64,000 nucleotides of DNA from Pyrinomonadaceae bacterium (GTDB taxonomy: Bacteria > Acidobacteriota > Blastocatellia > Pyrinomonadales > Pyrinomonadaceae), in assembly GCA_019694395.1 (NCBI GenBank), contig JAIBCC010000023.1, forward strand, positions 47,327 through 111,326, read 5' to 3'. The position numbers and the translations under genes were made by a program. The first letter of the stretch is position 1. Each line of letters opens with the position of its first letter. The notes under the pieces were generated by a model, which made no database searches, was not told the origin of the DNA, and saw nothing but the letters and a program-made list of their open reading frames with translations. Shown one piece after another: positions 52,163-60,841 of this stretch.

Positions 52163-53797
52163 CTACTGAAATTCTTTTTTGGCTTTTGCCATAAACGCTT
52201 CGACATCTTCCAATTTGCGCGGCAGGGCTTTGCTCATCCATTCAACGCCTGTTTCGGTGATCAACATATCGTCTTCGATCCGAACGCCGATATTTTTGTA
52301 TTTTTCAAAAGCGGGGCGAATTTTTTCGACAAAAGCTTTGACTTCGGGTTTGGTTAAATCGAAATAATCTAAAGCATCTTCGCGGATGTAAATTCCGGGT
52401 TCGTTGGTCATCATCATTCCGGGTTTGAAAATGACCGCACCGACACTGACATCGTGAACATTCATCCCGATCCAGTGCCCTAAGCCGTGCATATACCACA
52501 GAAAGGATTGCGGAGTGCCGACAGTTCTTTTGCCCCCGTTGCCATCAGGAATTTCGCGTTCCGTGCCTGGAATAAAGGCGCCAACTGCTGTAATTAAACC
52601 GAGTTTGACCAAACCTTCTTCGACAGTTTTGCGCGAAGCAGTATTTGGATCGCCAAATCTGTTGCCGGGTTTCATCTGTGCGGCGGCGGATTCCTGCGCG
52701 TCATAGACGATGCGGTAAAGTTCGGCTTGCTCTTTGGAAAATTTGCCGTTGACCGGAAAGGTGCGGGTGATGTCGGCGGTGTAATGCTGATATTCGGCGG
52801 CGGCATCAATCAGCATCACATCGCCCGGTTTGACCGGAGATTGCGCTTCTTCGTAATGCAAAGTGGTTGCATTCGGACCGCACCCGACAATTGACGGATA
52901 GCCCCAGGAATCTGCGTTGCGTTTGCGAAAAATATATTCAATTTCGGCTTGGGTTTCGTATTCGTTTTTGGCTTTGCCGACAGTTGCCATCGCCCGCAAA
53001 TGCGCTTCGGTAGAAATATCAACCGCATGCTGCATCAATTTGATTTCGTAAGGCGATTTGACCAAACGCAAAGTAGAAAAAATCGGAGTGGCACTTTGCA
53101 CGTTATAGCCGAGAGTCGGTTCATATTTGATTTGACGAGTCTTTTCATCGGTGGAAACTTTGGCAAATTGATTGGCGGTTTCCCACTCTTTTCGATTCTC
53201 ACGCAAATCGCTCAATTCAAAATCCCGTTGCGGGGTTAAGAGATATAAATTTTCTGCCGAAACAGTTAAAGAAAGGCTGCTATCTTTAGTGCTAAAAGCT
53301 TTCTTTTCTTTAATTGCCGTCAGAAAATCTTTCCATTCAGCCGAATCTACAATCGTTTTAATGCCCGAAAGACCGAGAACTTCCTCTTTCGAATACATAT
53401 GTCCGTTCCAGGTTTCTCTTTGCGGATCGCGTTTCGGAACGAATAAGACTTCACTTAACTGACTGCCGTTTTTGATTAAAACCAACGTGATATTTTTTTG
53501 ATTGAGAGCCGTCAAATAATAAAGGTTGTTTTCCTGACGAAAGACGTAATCCACATCGTTGGTGTAAAGTCGCGGTTCTGCGCTGAACATTATCAAAATG
53601 CTGTTATCCTTCATCGCCGCAAAAACTTTTTCGCGGCGGGCGGCGAGTTCTGTCTGCCGTTCGGTATCAGAAAACTTTGGTGCAGGAGGCGTTTCGGGAA
53701 TTATGGATGTGCCAAACTCGATTACTCCGGCAAAGCTCACAGCCGTTAATAACAAAATGCAGAAAACTGCTAAAAATATGGAATGTTTTTTTATCAT
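52163..53797 (-). CDS. Exported Xaa-Pro aminopeptidase (M24B)
   Basis: This 544-residue protein cleaves N-terminal residues before proline. After a signal peptide (1-23) comes the creatinase-N-like domain (AARREKVFAAMKDNSILIMFSA, then DVDYVFRQENNLYYLTALNQ). The pita-bread catalytic domain follows, with all dimetal ligands: MLIDAAAEYQHYTADITRTF (two Asp), GLGHWIGMNVHD (His), MTNEPGIYI (Glu) and VRIEDDMLIT (Glu). PepP is normally cytoplasmic, so the export signal is notable and fits a periplasmic peptide-degradation role. The gene is flanked by a 38-bp gap upstream and a repeat downstream. Confidence 0.95.
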   Translation of the reverse strand: MIKKHSIFLAVFCILLLTAVSFAGVIEFGTSIIPETPPAPKFSDTERQTELAARREKVFAAMKDNSILIMFSAEPRLYTNDVDYVFRQENNLYYLTALNQKNITLVLIKNGSQLSEVLFVPKRDPQRETWNGHMYSKEEVLGLSGIKTIVDSAEWKDFLTAIKEKKAFSTKDSSLSLTVSAENLYLLTPQRDFELSDLRENRKEWETANQFAKVSTDEKTRQIKYEPTLGYNVQSATPIFSTLRLVKSPYEIKLMQHAVDISTEAHLRAMATVGKAKNEYETQAEIEYIFRKRNADSWGYPSIVGCGPNATTLHYEEAQSPVKPGDVMLIDAAAEYQHYTADITRTFPVNGKFSKEQAELYRIVYDAQESAAAQMKPGNRFGDPNTASRKTVEEGLVKLGLITAVGAFIPGTEREIPDGNGGKRTVGTPQSFLWYMHGLGHWIGMNVHDVSVGAVIFKPGMMMTNEPGIYIREDALDYFDLTKPEVKAFVEKIRPAFEKYKNIGVRIEDDMLITETGVEWMSKALPRKLEDVEAFMAKAKKEFQ

Positions 53798-53835
53798 AAT
53801 TTTGATTTTTCTTTTTTAATTTTTATATTTGCTCC

Positions 53836-55050
53836 TTAAACCCATAAAAACGAAGCAAAGTCTTTTTTTGCCGCTGCCGTTATGATTCTTTCGCAAATCC
53901 TTTGACCATTTCGGGCATTGGTAAAAACTATTATTCCCCATTTTTTGGTGCGGTTTCCTATCACAAAAGTTCTGTAATTTACGCCTTCGCCCCAATGCCA
54001 GAAATAAGAACCATCTTTGTTAGTTTCCAATCCAATCCCTAACCCCCACGAAAGTGCGCTGTTGATTTTACTTTTAGTCGTCAGCATTTCTTTCAGAGTT
54101 TCATCTTTGAGACTGAATTTATCGCGGCTGGATTTGTCTAACATTCGGATTAGAATTTGTGCGTAATCCTTAACTGTGAGCTGCAAAGTTCCGGCAGCGT
54201 TGATGCTAAAAAAGGTGGGTAGTGCGGGAACTCTGGTTTCAACTAAAGGAAAAGCACGCTCAACATCTTCGTAAGTCCAGGTCTCGACCGGCTTGTTCCA
54301 TTTTGTCGCCAGTTCAAGCATTTTAGGGATTTGAGGTGTGCTTAAATATTGTGCAACCTGTCCTTCTCTATTGTGGCTGGTGACCAGATTCTTCTCGTAT
54401 TCAGGAAGCCAGAAATAGCTGCTGTGTTTCATTCCAAACGGCTCAAAAACTTTTTCGCGCATAAATTGCTCAAAGCCTTTGCCCGTAATTTTTTCGACGA
54501 TGCGCTGCAAATAATAAATCCCCTCGCCCGAATACGAAAATCTTTCGCCCGGATTAAAAGCAAGTTGGAGTTGCTGATTTGTCTGAAACCGCCAATTTTG
54601 CAGTCCCGAAGAATGACTCAAAACCTGCCGCGCCGTAATTGTCTTAGCACGAGGTTCATTCGGAACATAATCAATCGGTAGGTAATCAATCAGCGGACGG
54701 TCAAGATCAAGTAAACCTTCATCTTTAAGGAGAAGAGCGGTATAAGCAAAAACAGGTTTGCCCAAAGAACCAACAGGAAAGACGGTTTCAGAGGTAACCG
54801 GCTCTTTGGTCTCTGCATTTTTTACCCCAAATTCTCCGCTCCAACTCAACTTACCATTTTCAACTACTGCCGCTGCTACCCCTGGCACATTTGCCAACTC
54901 CATCATTTTGGGTAGTTCCTCAAGGAATTCTTTGGACAAAGGCGAAGAAGATTTAGCAGAAACAGATGCAAAAACGTTTAGTGCCGATAAACCCAAAATT
55001 GAAGCACCGCTTTGAATGGCAAAAGTGCGACGATTGATTTTATTTTTCAT
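53836..55050 (-). CDS. Tat-exported serine hydrolase, class C beta-lactamase fold (copy 3)
   Basis: This 404-residue protein begins MKNKINRRTFAIQSGASILG, a twin-Arg signal. The active site is S95-L-G-K98 (FPVGSLGKPVF), with YSGEGIYY for the Tyr motif and YFWHWGEG in the HxG position. The Tyr motif has Gly-Glu instead of the usual Asn, so chemistry may differ from true beta-lactamases. GGAGAGC precedes the ATG as a ribosome-binding site. It is 28 bp downstream of an MBL-fold gene. Confidence 0.9.
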   Translation of the reverse strand: MKNKINRRTFAIQSGASILGLSALNVFASVSAKSSSPLSKEFLEELPKMMELANVPGVAAAVVENGKLSWSGEFGVKNAETKEPVTSETVFPVGSLGKPVFAYTALLLKDEGLLDLDRPLIDYLPIDYVPNEPRAKTITARQVLSHSSGLQNWRFQTNQQLQLAFNPGERFSYSGEGIYYLQRIVEKITGKGFEQFMREKVFEPFGMKHSSYFWLPEYEKNLVTSHNREGQVAQYLSTPQIPKMLELATKWNKPVETWTYEDVERAFPLVETRVPALPTFFSINAAGTLQLTVKDYAQILIRMLDKSSRDKFSLKDETLKEMLTTKSKINSALSWGLGIGLETNKDGSYFWHWGEGVNYRTFVIGNRTKKWGIIVFTNARNGQRICERIITAAAKKDFASFLWV

Positions 55051-55078
55051 TTGCTCTCCTCGAAACTCTGCACATACA

Positions 55079-56209
55079 TTACTTATTTGAATTTTTATTC
55101 TTGATTTCCGTTAATTGTTTGAAAGCCGCCGCCGTTGCTGGCAGAAAAACGTAGTTCTCAAAAATAAATCTTTTGTGTTGCGAATCACCCGCAAATATTT
55201 TTTTGAACTCGTCCAAATTAACGCTTTTCCGCATTTGTTCCAGCGTCTCGCCTTTTTGAAAAGACGCTTCGCATTGCGTCTTGATCGAATTTAAAAGCCG
55301 GATCATTAGCCGAATATAAGAATCATCATGCATCACATTTCCGTGACTTGGAATGATAGTTTTGGCTTTTAATTTCCGCAGATTTTCGAGCGTTGCGCCG
55401 TATTCAAGCGGGTAGGAAGTCGAGCCGACCAGCGGAATCGGGTAAACAGTCATATCTCCGCTAATCACGATATTTTCTTTTGGCAAACGCACGACCAAAT
55501 CGCCGCCTGTGTGTGCTCGACCAAGAAAAAGGATTTCGATTTTTCGTTTGCCGTCATTTAATTCGAGTTTGTTATCTACCAAAATCGTCGGCAAAATGAT
55601 TTGAAAGTTCGGAGCTTCGTCAAGATATGATTGGACAAGTTTAATATCGCTCGCATAACCAAGTTTTTCTTCTTCGGTCATTGGTTGTCCCTCAAAATCT
55701 TTGTTGGTTTCAATCGCTTTTTTCAGTGCTTTGACAAAACCTGCGCCGTTTTCAATCGAGCCTTTTCGATTCGCGCCGCCGATTTCCGGCAAATCTTTCA
55801 AAGTGCTTCGATGCCCGATAAATTCGACATTCGGAAAAGCATCTTTATAAACGTGATTGCCAATTATATGGTCTTCGTGCCAATGTGTGTTGATGACGTA
55901 ACGAACAGGTTTATCGGTAAGTTTTTTCAGTTCGGCAAGAACTTCGCGGGTGTAATTACTATTGATGTTTGAATCAATTACAATGACATCTTTTTTGCCG
56001 ATGATAAAAGTTGTGTTTGGGTTAAACCACAGCGAAGGTGGCTCATGACGAATGACAACATAAATATCGCTGGTAATTTTCTGAACTTCAAAATCAGCCG
56101 CCGAAACATTTGAGACGACCAAAATAAAAATCATCGCAATTGACAAAAAAACGCCAAATATCTTGGCATTTGAAAACCGCAAAATTATTAGTGATAAATT
56201 ATTTTCCAA
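55079..56209 (-). CDS. Exported MBL-fold metallohydrolase
   Basis: This 376-residue protein has an N-terminal signal or anchor (residues ~18-37). The zinc motif is H109-W-H111-E-D113-H114 in NTHWHEDHIIGNH, followed by GRAHTGGDLVV and IPSHGNVMHD with the later His ligands. The sequence resembles exported MBL proteins of the SoxH/quinoprotein-relay type and class B beta-lactamase relatives. The substrate is unknown. It stands at the left of a 244-bp gap. Confidence 0.9.
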   Translation of the reverse strand: MENNLSLIILRFSNAKIFGVFLSIAMIFILVVSNVSAADFEVQKITSDIYVVIRHEPPSLWFNPNTTFIIGKKDVIVIDSNINSNYTREVLAELKKLTDKPVRYVINTHWHEDHIIGNHVYKDAFPNVEFIGHRSTLKDLPEIGGANRKGSIENGAGFVKALKKAIETNKDFEGQPMTEEEKLGYASDIKLVQSYLDEAPNFQIILPTILVDNKLELNDGKRKIEILFLGRAHTGGDLVVRLPKENIVISGDMTVYPIPLVGSTSYPLEYGATLENLRKLKAKTIIPSHGNVMHDDSYIRLMIRLLNSIKTQCEASFQKGETLEQMRKSVNLDEFKKIFAGDSQHKRFIFENYVFLPATAAAFKQLTEIKNKNSNK

Positions 56210-56382
56210 ATGAAATTATTCCCGTTCAAATCTATATTTTTGTCTAATATTTTGAATTTTGACTAAATTTGATTTTTGGTCATTTGGGGATTTGAGACAA
56301 TACTTTTGTGATGAGCCGTAAAAAATAAGGTTCAGAACGCGAAAACAAAATGCAAGATTTTGAGTTTTGTCTATATTTTTAG

Positions 56383-56432
56383 AAAAAATTCAGGCAAATA
56401 TAAAGCTCATTTTAAGCTCATATTTACCTGAA
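56383..56432 (-). terminator. Terminator of the M28 peptidase gene
   Basis: On the minus strand, TTCAGGTAAATAT (56432-56420) pairs with ATATTTGCCTGAA (56401-56389), 13 bp with one G-U pair, then runs into TTTTTT (56388-56383). It lies 22 bp after the stop. The rest of the 244-bp gap (56210-56382) is AT-rich with no gene that I can see. Confidence 0.85.
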
Positions 56433-56453
56433 AATCTTTGATTTGTGGTGGAA

Positions 56454-58088
56454 TTAATTCATTGGTTTACGAGGCAATTTTTCGTCCATCATTGCTGTTT
56501 GATAAACAAAAGCAGCCATAATTGTTGCCGCTTGTTTCATATCATCAGCCTGAATGCGATCAAAATTATCCTGATTTGAGTGGTGGGTGCGCGTGTTATA
56601 TTCAACCGTATCCTGAATGAATTGGAATCCCGGGATCCCAACCGCATCGAAAGATAAATGGTCGGTTCCGCCCGTATTGGAAAGCGTTAAAGTTTTTGCG
56701 CCCAAATCACCAAAAGGTGTCAGCCACGTTTCAAAATAAGGTTTAACCGCTGAATTTCCTTGCAGATACACGCCGCGAATTTTGCCTGTGCCATTGTCCA
56801 GATTGTAATAACCTGAAATCTTATCCCAATCCGCGCCTTTTACTAAACTTCCGCTTTTCATTTCGCCAAAATGTTGTTTGACGTAGGCGTTCGAGCCGAA
56901 AATTCCCTGTTCTTCACCTGACCAGAGAGCAACACGAATCGTGCGACGTGGTTTCAGCCCCGAAGCCAGTAAAATTCTGGCGGCTTCCATTGCCACGGCA
57001 CAACCTGCTCCGTTATCAGTTGCGCCTCCGGCTGAATGCCACGAATCAAGGTGTCCGCCAATCATCACAACTTCATCCTTCAATTTCGGATCAGTTCCCG
57101 GAATTTCGGCAACCGTGTTGTAACTCATCGGATCATCATCGTAATACTGAGTTTGGACATCAACCGTCATTTTCGGTTTTTCGCCGAACTGAATCATTCT
57201 CACCAAACGATTGTAATCTTCGGTTGCCATTGTCACTTGTGGCATCATATTTTTTTCCGCTTCTTTGCTTTGAGGTTTGAATCCGGGTTCATTAAAAAGG
57301 TCTTCGATGGTTTTAATGTTCGGTGAAAGTTCAAGCCCGACCGATGCACCCTGAACAAAAATAGTTCCGCCGCTTCCGTTTCCGCTGTTATCGATCATCA
57401 CCGCTGCGCCTTCGTCCATCAAAAATTTCATCCGGCGGGCTTGAGAATTAAAAAAGTCCAGAATTTGCTTCATTCTTTCGGGCGGAAACTGGTTCGGATT
57501 GTTTCCAACCGGAGGAGCCGGAGCATTCGACATTTTTGCTAAATCTTCTTCGGAAAAACGTGCTGAAAGAGGGGTATCAATTGCTTTGAGCGGACGCAAA
57601 GGCGAAACTAAAACGATTTTTCCGCGAAGTTGACCTTTATATTTATCTAAATCTGCATCTGTTTTTATATCCAGAAAAACAACTTCACCTGTGACTGCGC
57701 CTTTGGTCGAAGGCGACCAGGCTTTTGGATAGGCAACCACGGGAATTATTTGCGGCGAAACAACTTGAGCCGTAAAACCTTTTAACGCCCAACCGCGTCC
57801 GAACGGTCCCCACGATTCGAGGTGTGCATTTTGCATTCCCCATTTTGTCATCGTGTCGCGTGTCCATTCGTTTGCCCGTTTCATATTCGGTGAACCGGTC
57901 AAACGTCCGCCGATCACATCGCTCAAATATGACAAAGTTTGCATCACTTGCGAGCGATTCATTCCCTCGTCCTTAATTTTGTCAATGACATCTTTGGGGG
58001 CTTGATAAACAGTTGCCTGACCAAAGGCAACGCTGGAAAATAAAAACGTAGAAAGCAAAATTACGCTGACGATTTTGCGTTTTAGCAT
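56454..58088 (-). CDS. Exported M28 peptidase (carboxypeptidase Q-like)
   Basis: This 544-residue zinc peptidase has a signal peptide (1-23). A PA-type insert carries the ligands' loop (VGNNPNQFPPERM, about 196-208), and the catalytic domain contains GGHLDSWHSAGGATDNGAG (His, Asp), WSGEEQGIFGS (general-base Glu and Glu ligand), YNLDNGTGK and THHSNQDNFD (last His). The order matches plasma glutamate carboxypeptidase-type enzymes, which cut dipeptides. TAGAACCTTGTTCTA (58120-58134), a 6-3-6 inverted repeat, lies upstream as an operator candidate, and AAGGAG is the ribosome-binding site. Confidence 0.93.
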   Translation of the reverse strand: MLKRKIVSVILLSTFLFSSVAFGQATVYQAPKDVIDKIKDEGMNRSQVMQTLSYLSDVIGGRLTGSPNMKRANEWTRDTMTKWGMQNAHLESWGPFGRGWALKGFTAQVVSPQIIPVVAYPKAWSPSTKGAVTGEVVFLDIKTDADLDKYKGQLRGKIVLVSPLRPLKAIDTPLSARFSEEDLAKMSNAPAPPVGNNPNQFPPERMKQILDFFNSQARRMKFLMDEGAAVMIDNSGNGSGGTIFVQGASVGLELSPNIKTIEDLFNEPGFKPQSKEAEKNMMPQVTMATEDYNRLVRMIQFGEKPKMTVDVQTQYYDDDPMSYNTVAEIPGTDPKLKDEVVMIGGHLDSWHSAGGATDNGAGCAVAMEAARILLASGLKPRRTIRVALWSGEEQGIFGSNAYVKQHFGEMKSGSLVKGADWDKISGYYNLDNGTGKIRGVYLQGNSAVKPYFETWLTPFGDLGAKTLTLSNTGGTDHLSFDAVGIPGFQFIQDTVEYNTRTHHSNQDNFDRIQADDMKQAATIMAAFVYQTAMMDEKLPRKPMN

Positions 58089-58119
58089 CTGAAAACTCCT
58101 TAAATTTTATCTATTTTTT

Positions 58120-58134
58120 TAGAACCTTGTTCTA
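58120..58134. promoter_or_regulatory. 6-3-6 inverted repeat upstream of the M28 peptidase gene
   Basis: TAGAAC-CTT-GTTCTA is a perfect inverted repeat 32 bp before the start codon at 58088. Its position suggests an operator for a dimeric regulator. No regulator can be assigned. Confidence 0.35.
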
Positions 58135-58183
58135 TAAACGAAGTTTGAGCGTTTTTGGTTTCGGATAAAATTTGAATTTTTAA

Positions 58184-59533
58184 TTAAGAAGTTTTTCGGG
58201 CAGCGTATAATCCCATAAAAATATGCTCGAATTCGCCTTTTTCATTCGGCACAAAAAGAACTTCTCCTTGTTCGTAGGAAAAATTATTTTTGCCGATTTT
58301 GGTTAATTCAAAATCTTTGCCGTCTTCTTTGAAAAAGAGTTTTCCGTCTTTGACAAAAACTTCCCACGCTTGCGGTTCGTGGGTGTATTTTCCTACAAAA
58401 GACTTCATTTCTTCGGCATTTGGTGTAGCCGGTTTAGGTTGTTCGGTTTCTTCAGGTTTTAAAGGCAAAAGCATTTCCATTGCTTTTTGGCGGGACTTCG
58501 GCAGAGTTTGTCCGCTTGTATTTGCCAAAACGATAATGGCGATTTTTTGTTCTGGCGCGAAGAAAATGGTCGAGCCGTAACCGCGTGACGCGCCGCCGTG
58601 CGAGATGGTTTTGACCCCGCGATCTTCATAACCCAAAAGTCCGTAGCCGTAAAAAACTTTTTCCTCTCCGGGCAAATAAAACTGCGGTTTCATCAAATTT
58701 TCAACGACTGTCGGCGCGAGAACTTGTTTTCCGTCAATCTTTCCGCCATTGAGCATCGCAATCGCCCAACGTGAAAGCTCGTTCGCATTCGAAAAAAGCG
58801 ATCCGCCCGGATATTTGGCGGCGTTATTGTCAATCGGACGAATCAGGTTTGCCGTTTCGTTTATAACCTCGTGTCCGAGCGCGAGCGGATAGGTCATCGC
58901 TTCAAAAGCACGAATTGTTGAGCGATTCATTCCCAGCGGACGCAAAACAAATTCGGCAACTTCATCTGCATACGGTTTTCCGCCTGCTTCTTCCGCTAAA
59001 TATCCAGCCAGCCAATAATTTGCACTCGAATACGAGTAAATTTTATTTGGTTCGGTAAAGAAAACATCATCTTTCCAAAGCCGAATATTTTGTCCTAAAG
59101 CCGCATCATCATTTCCCGAAAAAAGCGGTCCGAAATCGCGCAAGCCGGAAGAGTGCGAAAGAAGCCGGTGAGCCGTTAAAGCAGAAAGTTTCGGTGGCAG
59201 ATTTTTAAGATAATTACCGATTGGCGCATCAAGTTTGATTTTTCCGGCATTAACGAGACTGACCAGCGTGGCGGCAGTGAACATTTTCGTGGTCGAACCC
59301 ATTCGGAAAAGGGTATCGGGCGTTACCGGATTTCCGCCTTCCGTGTTGGTCGTGCCGAAACCTTTGGCAAAAATCACTTTATCGCCCGAAACTACTGCAA
59401 ACGAGGCTCCCGGTGTTTTGGTATTTTTCAGCTCATCTTCGATTGTTTTTTCAAGTTCCGAAAAATCAACTGTTTGCGCCGAAAAACTTGAAAAGAGAAT
59501 TAGAATTACAAAAACAGTCTGCCAAAGTTTCAT
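58184..59533 (-). CDS. Exported serine hydrolase, class C beta-lactamase fold (copy 4)
   Basis: This 449-residue protein has a signal peptide (1-20). The active site is S80-T-T-K83 (RMGSTTKMF), YSSANYW and ISHGGASRG. A ~80-residue C-terminal beta domain (SFVGKYTHEPQAWEVFVKDG, then FELTKIGKNNFSY) is the DUF3471-like tail. It resembles copy 2 most in layout. Substrates may be D-amino peptides or esters. The gene lies 11 bp downstream of an NTF2-like gene and 95 bp upstream of the M28 peptidase. Confidence 0.92.
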   Translation of the reverse strand: MKLWQTVFVILILFSSFSAQTVDFSELEKTIEDELKNTKTPGASFAVVSGDKVIFAKGFGTTNTEGGNPVTPDTLFRMGSTTKMFTAATLVSLVNAGKIKLDAPIGNYLKNLPPKLSALTAHRLLSHSSGLRDFGPLFSGNDDAALGQNIRLWKDDVFFTEPNKIYSYSSANYWLAGYLAEEAGGKPYADEVAEFVLRPLGMNRSTIRAFEAMTYPLALGHEVINETANLIRPIDNNAAKYPGGSLFSNANELSRWAIAMLNGGKIDGKQVLAPTVVENLMKPQFYLPGEEKVFYGYGLLGYEDRGVKTISHGGASRGYGSTIFFAPEQKIAIIVLANTSGQTLPKSRQKAMEMLLPLKPEETEQPKPATPNAEEMKSFVGKYTHEPQAWEVFVKDGKLFFKEDGKDFELTKIGKNNFSYEQGEVLFVPNEKGEFEHIFMGLYAARKTS

Positions 59534-59544
59534 AAAGTTTCAAA

Positions 59545-60027
59545 CTAATTTGCTTTTCTGGCTTTTTCAGATTCGGTGCAGGCATTTGGGTCAATTGTTG
59601 AAGAAGCATTAGCAATCTTCCACCCCGTTTCGGTTTTAACTAAATGAAAAGCGTTAACTCCGCAATGCGAAACTTTGCCGTCAATGAAAAAGACATATCT
59701 GCCCCAAACCATTGCAAAATCGCCATCGGCTTCAGTTTTTGGAGCATACATATCTTCTTTGATCTCCCCGCGTTTTTCGGCAAAATTTTTGGAAAATGCC
59801 TCGCCCGTAAAGGCACGAACGACAGATTTTCCGTCTTTAGTTTTAATGATTGCGGCTAAATTAGCTTCCTTTGTGAAAAGTTCGGCAATAGCAGGCGGAT
59901 TATGATTTGCCATCTCCGTAAACATTTTATTGATGACGGCTAAAGCGTCTTTTTCGTCCTGTGTTTGGGCAAAAGCTGGAAATGAAATCAACAAAATTAG
60001 AATTGTAGTAAATATTATATTTTTCAT
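59545..60027 (-). CDS. Exported single-domain SnoaL/SgcJ-like protein
   Basis: This 160-residue protein has a signal peptide (MKNIIFTTILILLISFPAFAQ). One NTF2-like domain follows, with VINKMFTEMANHNPPAIAEL, VVRAFTGEAFSKNF and HCGVNAFHLVKTETGWKIANA. It is a close relative of the first domain in the protein at 31539-32483. Possible function: small-molecule binding. It has a 4-bp gap to the LRR gene upstream. Confidence 0.82.
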   Translation of the reverse strand: MKNIIFTTILILLISFPAFAQTQDEKDALAVINKMFTEMANHNPPAIAELFTKEANLAAIIKTKDGKSVVRAFTGEAFSKNFAEKRGEIKEDMYAPKTEADGDFAMVWGRYVFFIDGKVSHCGVNAFHLVKTETGWKIANASSTIDPNACTESEKARKAN

Positions 60028-60031
60028 AGGT

Positions 60032-60625
60032 CTAGGTTTGTTCAGTCAATTGCAGATTCGGCAAGATTTTTTGCAAGGATTTTGCGCCTTCCGCTGTAAC
60101 TTTCGATTCACCAACCAAAAGATTTTGCAAGGTGGTTAGTTTTTCCAAATATTTCAATCCATTATCGGTTACTGCGGTGCGGAAAAGACTTAGCCGATTC
60201 AATTTTGAGAATTTTTCAATGTTTTTTAATCCGGCATCAGTGATCTTTGTGCCGCCGATCAAAAGTGTTTGGAGATTGGTCAAATTTTTGAGGTCAGACA
60301 AACCTTTATCGGTTAAATTTGTGCGAAAAAGATTTAAAAAAGTAAGTTTTTTCAGATTTTTGAGATTTGCTACACCTTTATCTCCGATTTGGGTAATCCG
60401 CATATCAAGCCAGCGTAATTCGGTTAAATTTTTGAGAATCTTCAAATCTTCGTCGGTAATTTGGGTTTTGTTCAAATCAACTTTAACCACCCGATTATTT
60501 TCCAATTCAACTTTTCCGCCGAGTTTTTCAATCGCCTGAATAGCTTTGGTTTCCTTCGCAGTCTGACCGAAAATTAAAACTGAGATTGATAAAATAAAGA
60601 TGATCGCCGTTATAATTTTTTTCAT
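60032..60625 (-). CDS. Exported leucine-rich repeat protein
   Basis: This 197-residue protein has a signal peptide (MKKIITAIIFILSISVLIFGQ) and about five LRR units of ~24 residues. They follow the GALA/bacterial-type pattern LxxLxxLxxLxLxxTxITDxGL, for example GVANLKNLKKLTFLNLFRTN and LSDLKNLTNLQTLLIGGTKI. It probably forms a binding solenoid in the periplasm or envelope. No enzyme domain. It lies first in a three-gene unit with the NTF2-like and copy-4 hydrolase genes. Confidence 0.88.
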   Translation of the reverse strand: MKKIITAIIFILSISVLIFGQTAKETKAIQAIEKLGGKVELENNRVVKVDLNKTQITDEDLKILKNLTELRWLDMRITQIGDKGVANLKNLKKLTFLNLFRTNLTDKGLSDLKNLTNLQTLLIGGTKITDAGLKNIEKFSKLNRLSLFRTAVTDNGLKYLEKLTTLQNLLVGESKVTAEGAKSLQKILPNLQLTEQT

Positions 60626-60650
60626 AAATCCTCGCTATTCAACGATTTTT

Positions 60651-60716
60651 GCCACGAATTTGCACAAATCTTCACAAATTATTTAAAAATTCGTGAAAAT
60701 CGTGTTAATTCGTGGC
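60651..60716. repeat. Long imperfect inverted repeat, GCCACGAATT type
   Basis: GCCACGAATT (60651-60660) and AATTCGTGGC (60707-60716) are perfect inverted copies, and the arms extend with a few mismatches to about 30 bp. The layout and the sequence style (repeated CGTG and CACGA) are like those of the repeats at 36114 and 52044, though the sequence is different. Confidence 0.7.
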
Positions 60717-60736
60717 TTATTTTGCTTTCAAAAAAT

Positions 60737-60803
60737 TACGTTCACGTCAACAAAAACCACTACATTTTGCTTTCCCCTTAACGGCTTTACTGACGTGAAC
60801 GTA
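60737..60803. repeat. Perfect 13-bp inverted repeat in the 216-bp gap
   Basis: TACGTTCACGTCA (60737-60749) and TGACGTGAACGTA (60791-60803) are exact inverted copies 41 bp apart. A second hairpin, TTGCCGAA (60806-60813) with TTCGGCAA (60823-60830), sits next to it and may terminate the M28 gene on the minus strand. No gene is seen in 60626-60841. Confidence 0.7.
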
Positions 60804-60841
60804 GGTTGCCGAATTAAATATTTTCGGCAATATCAAACTTT

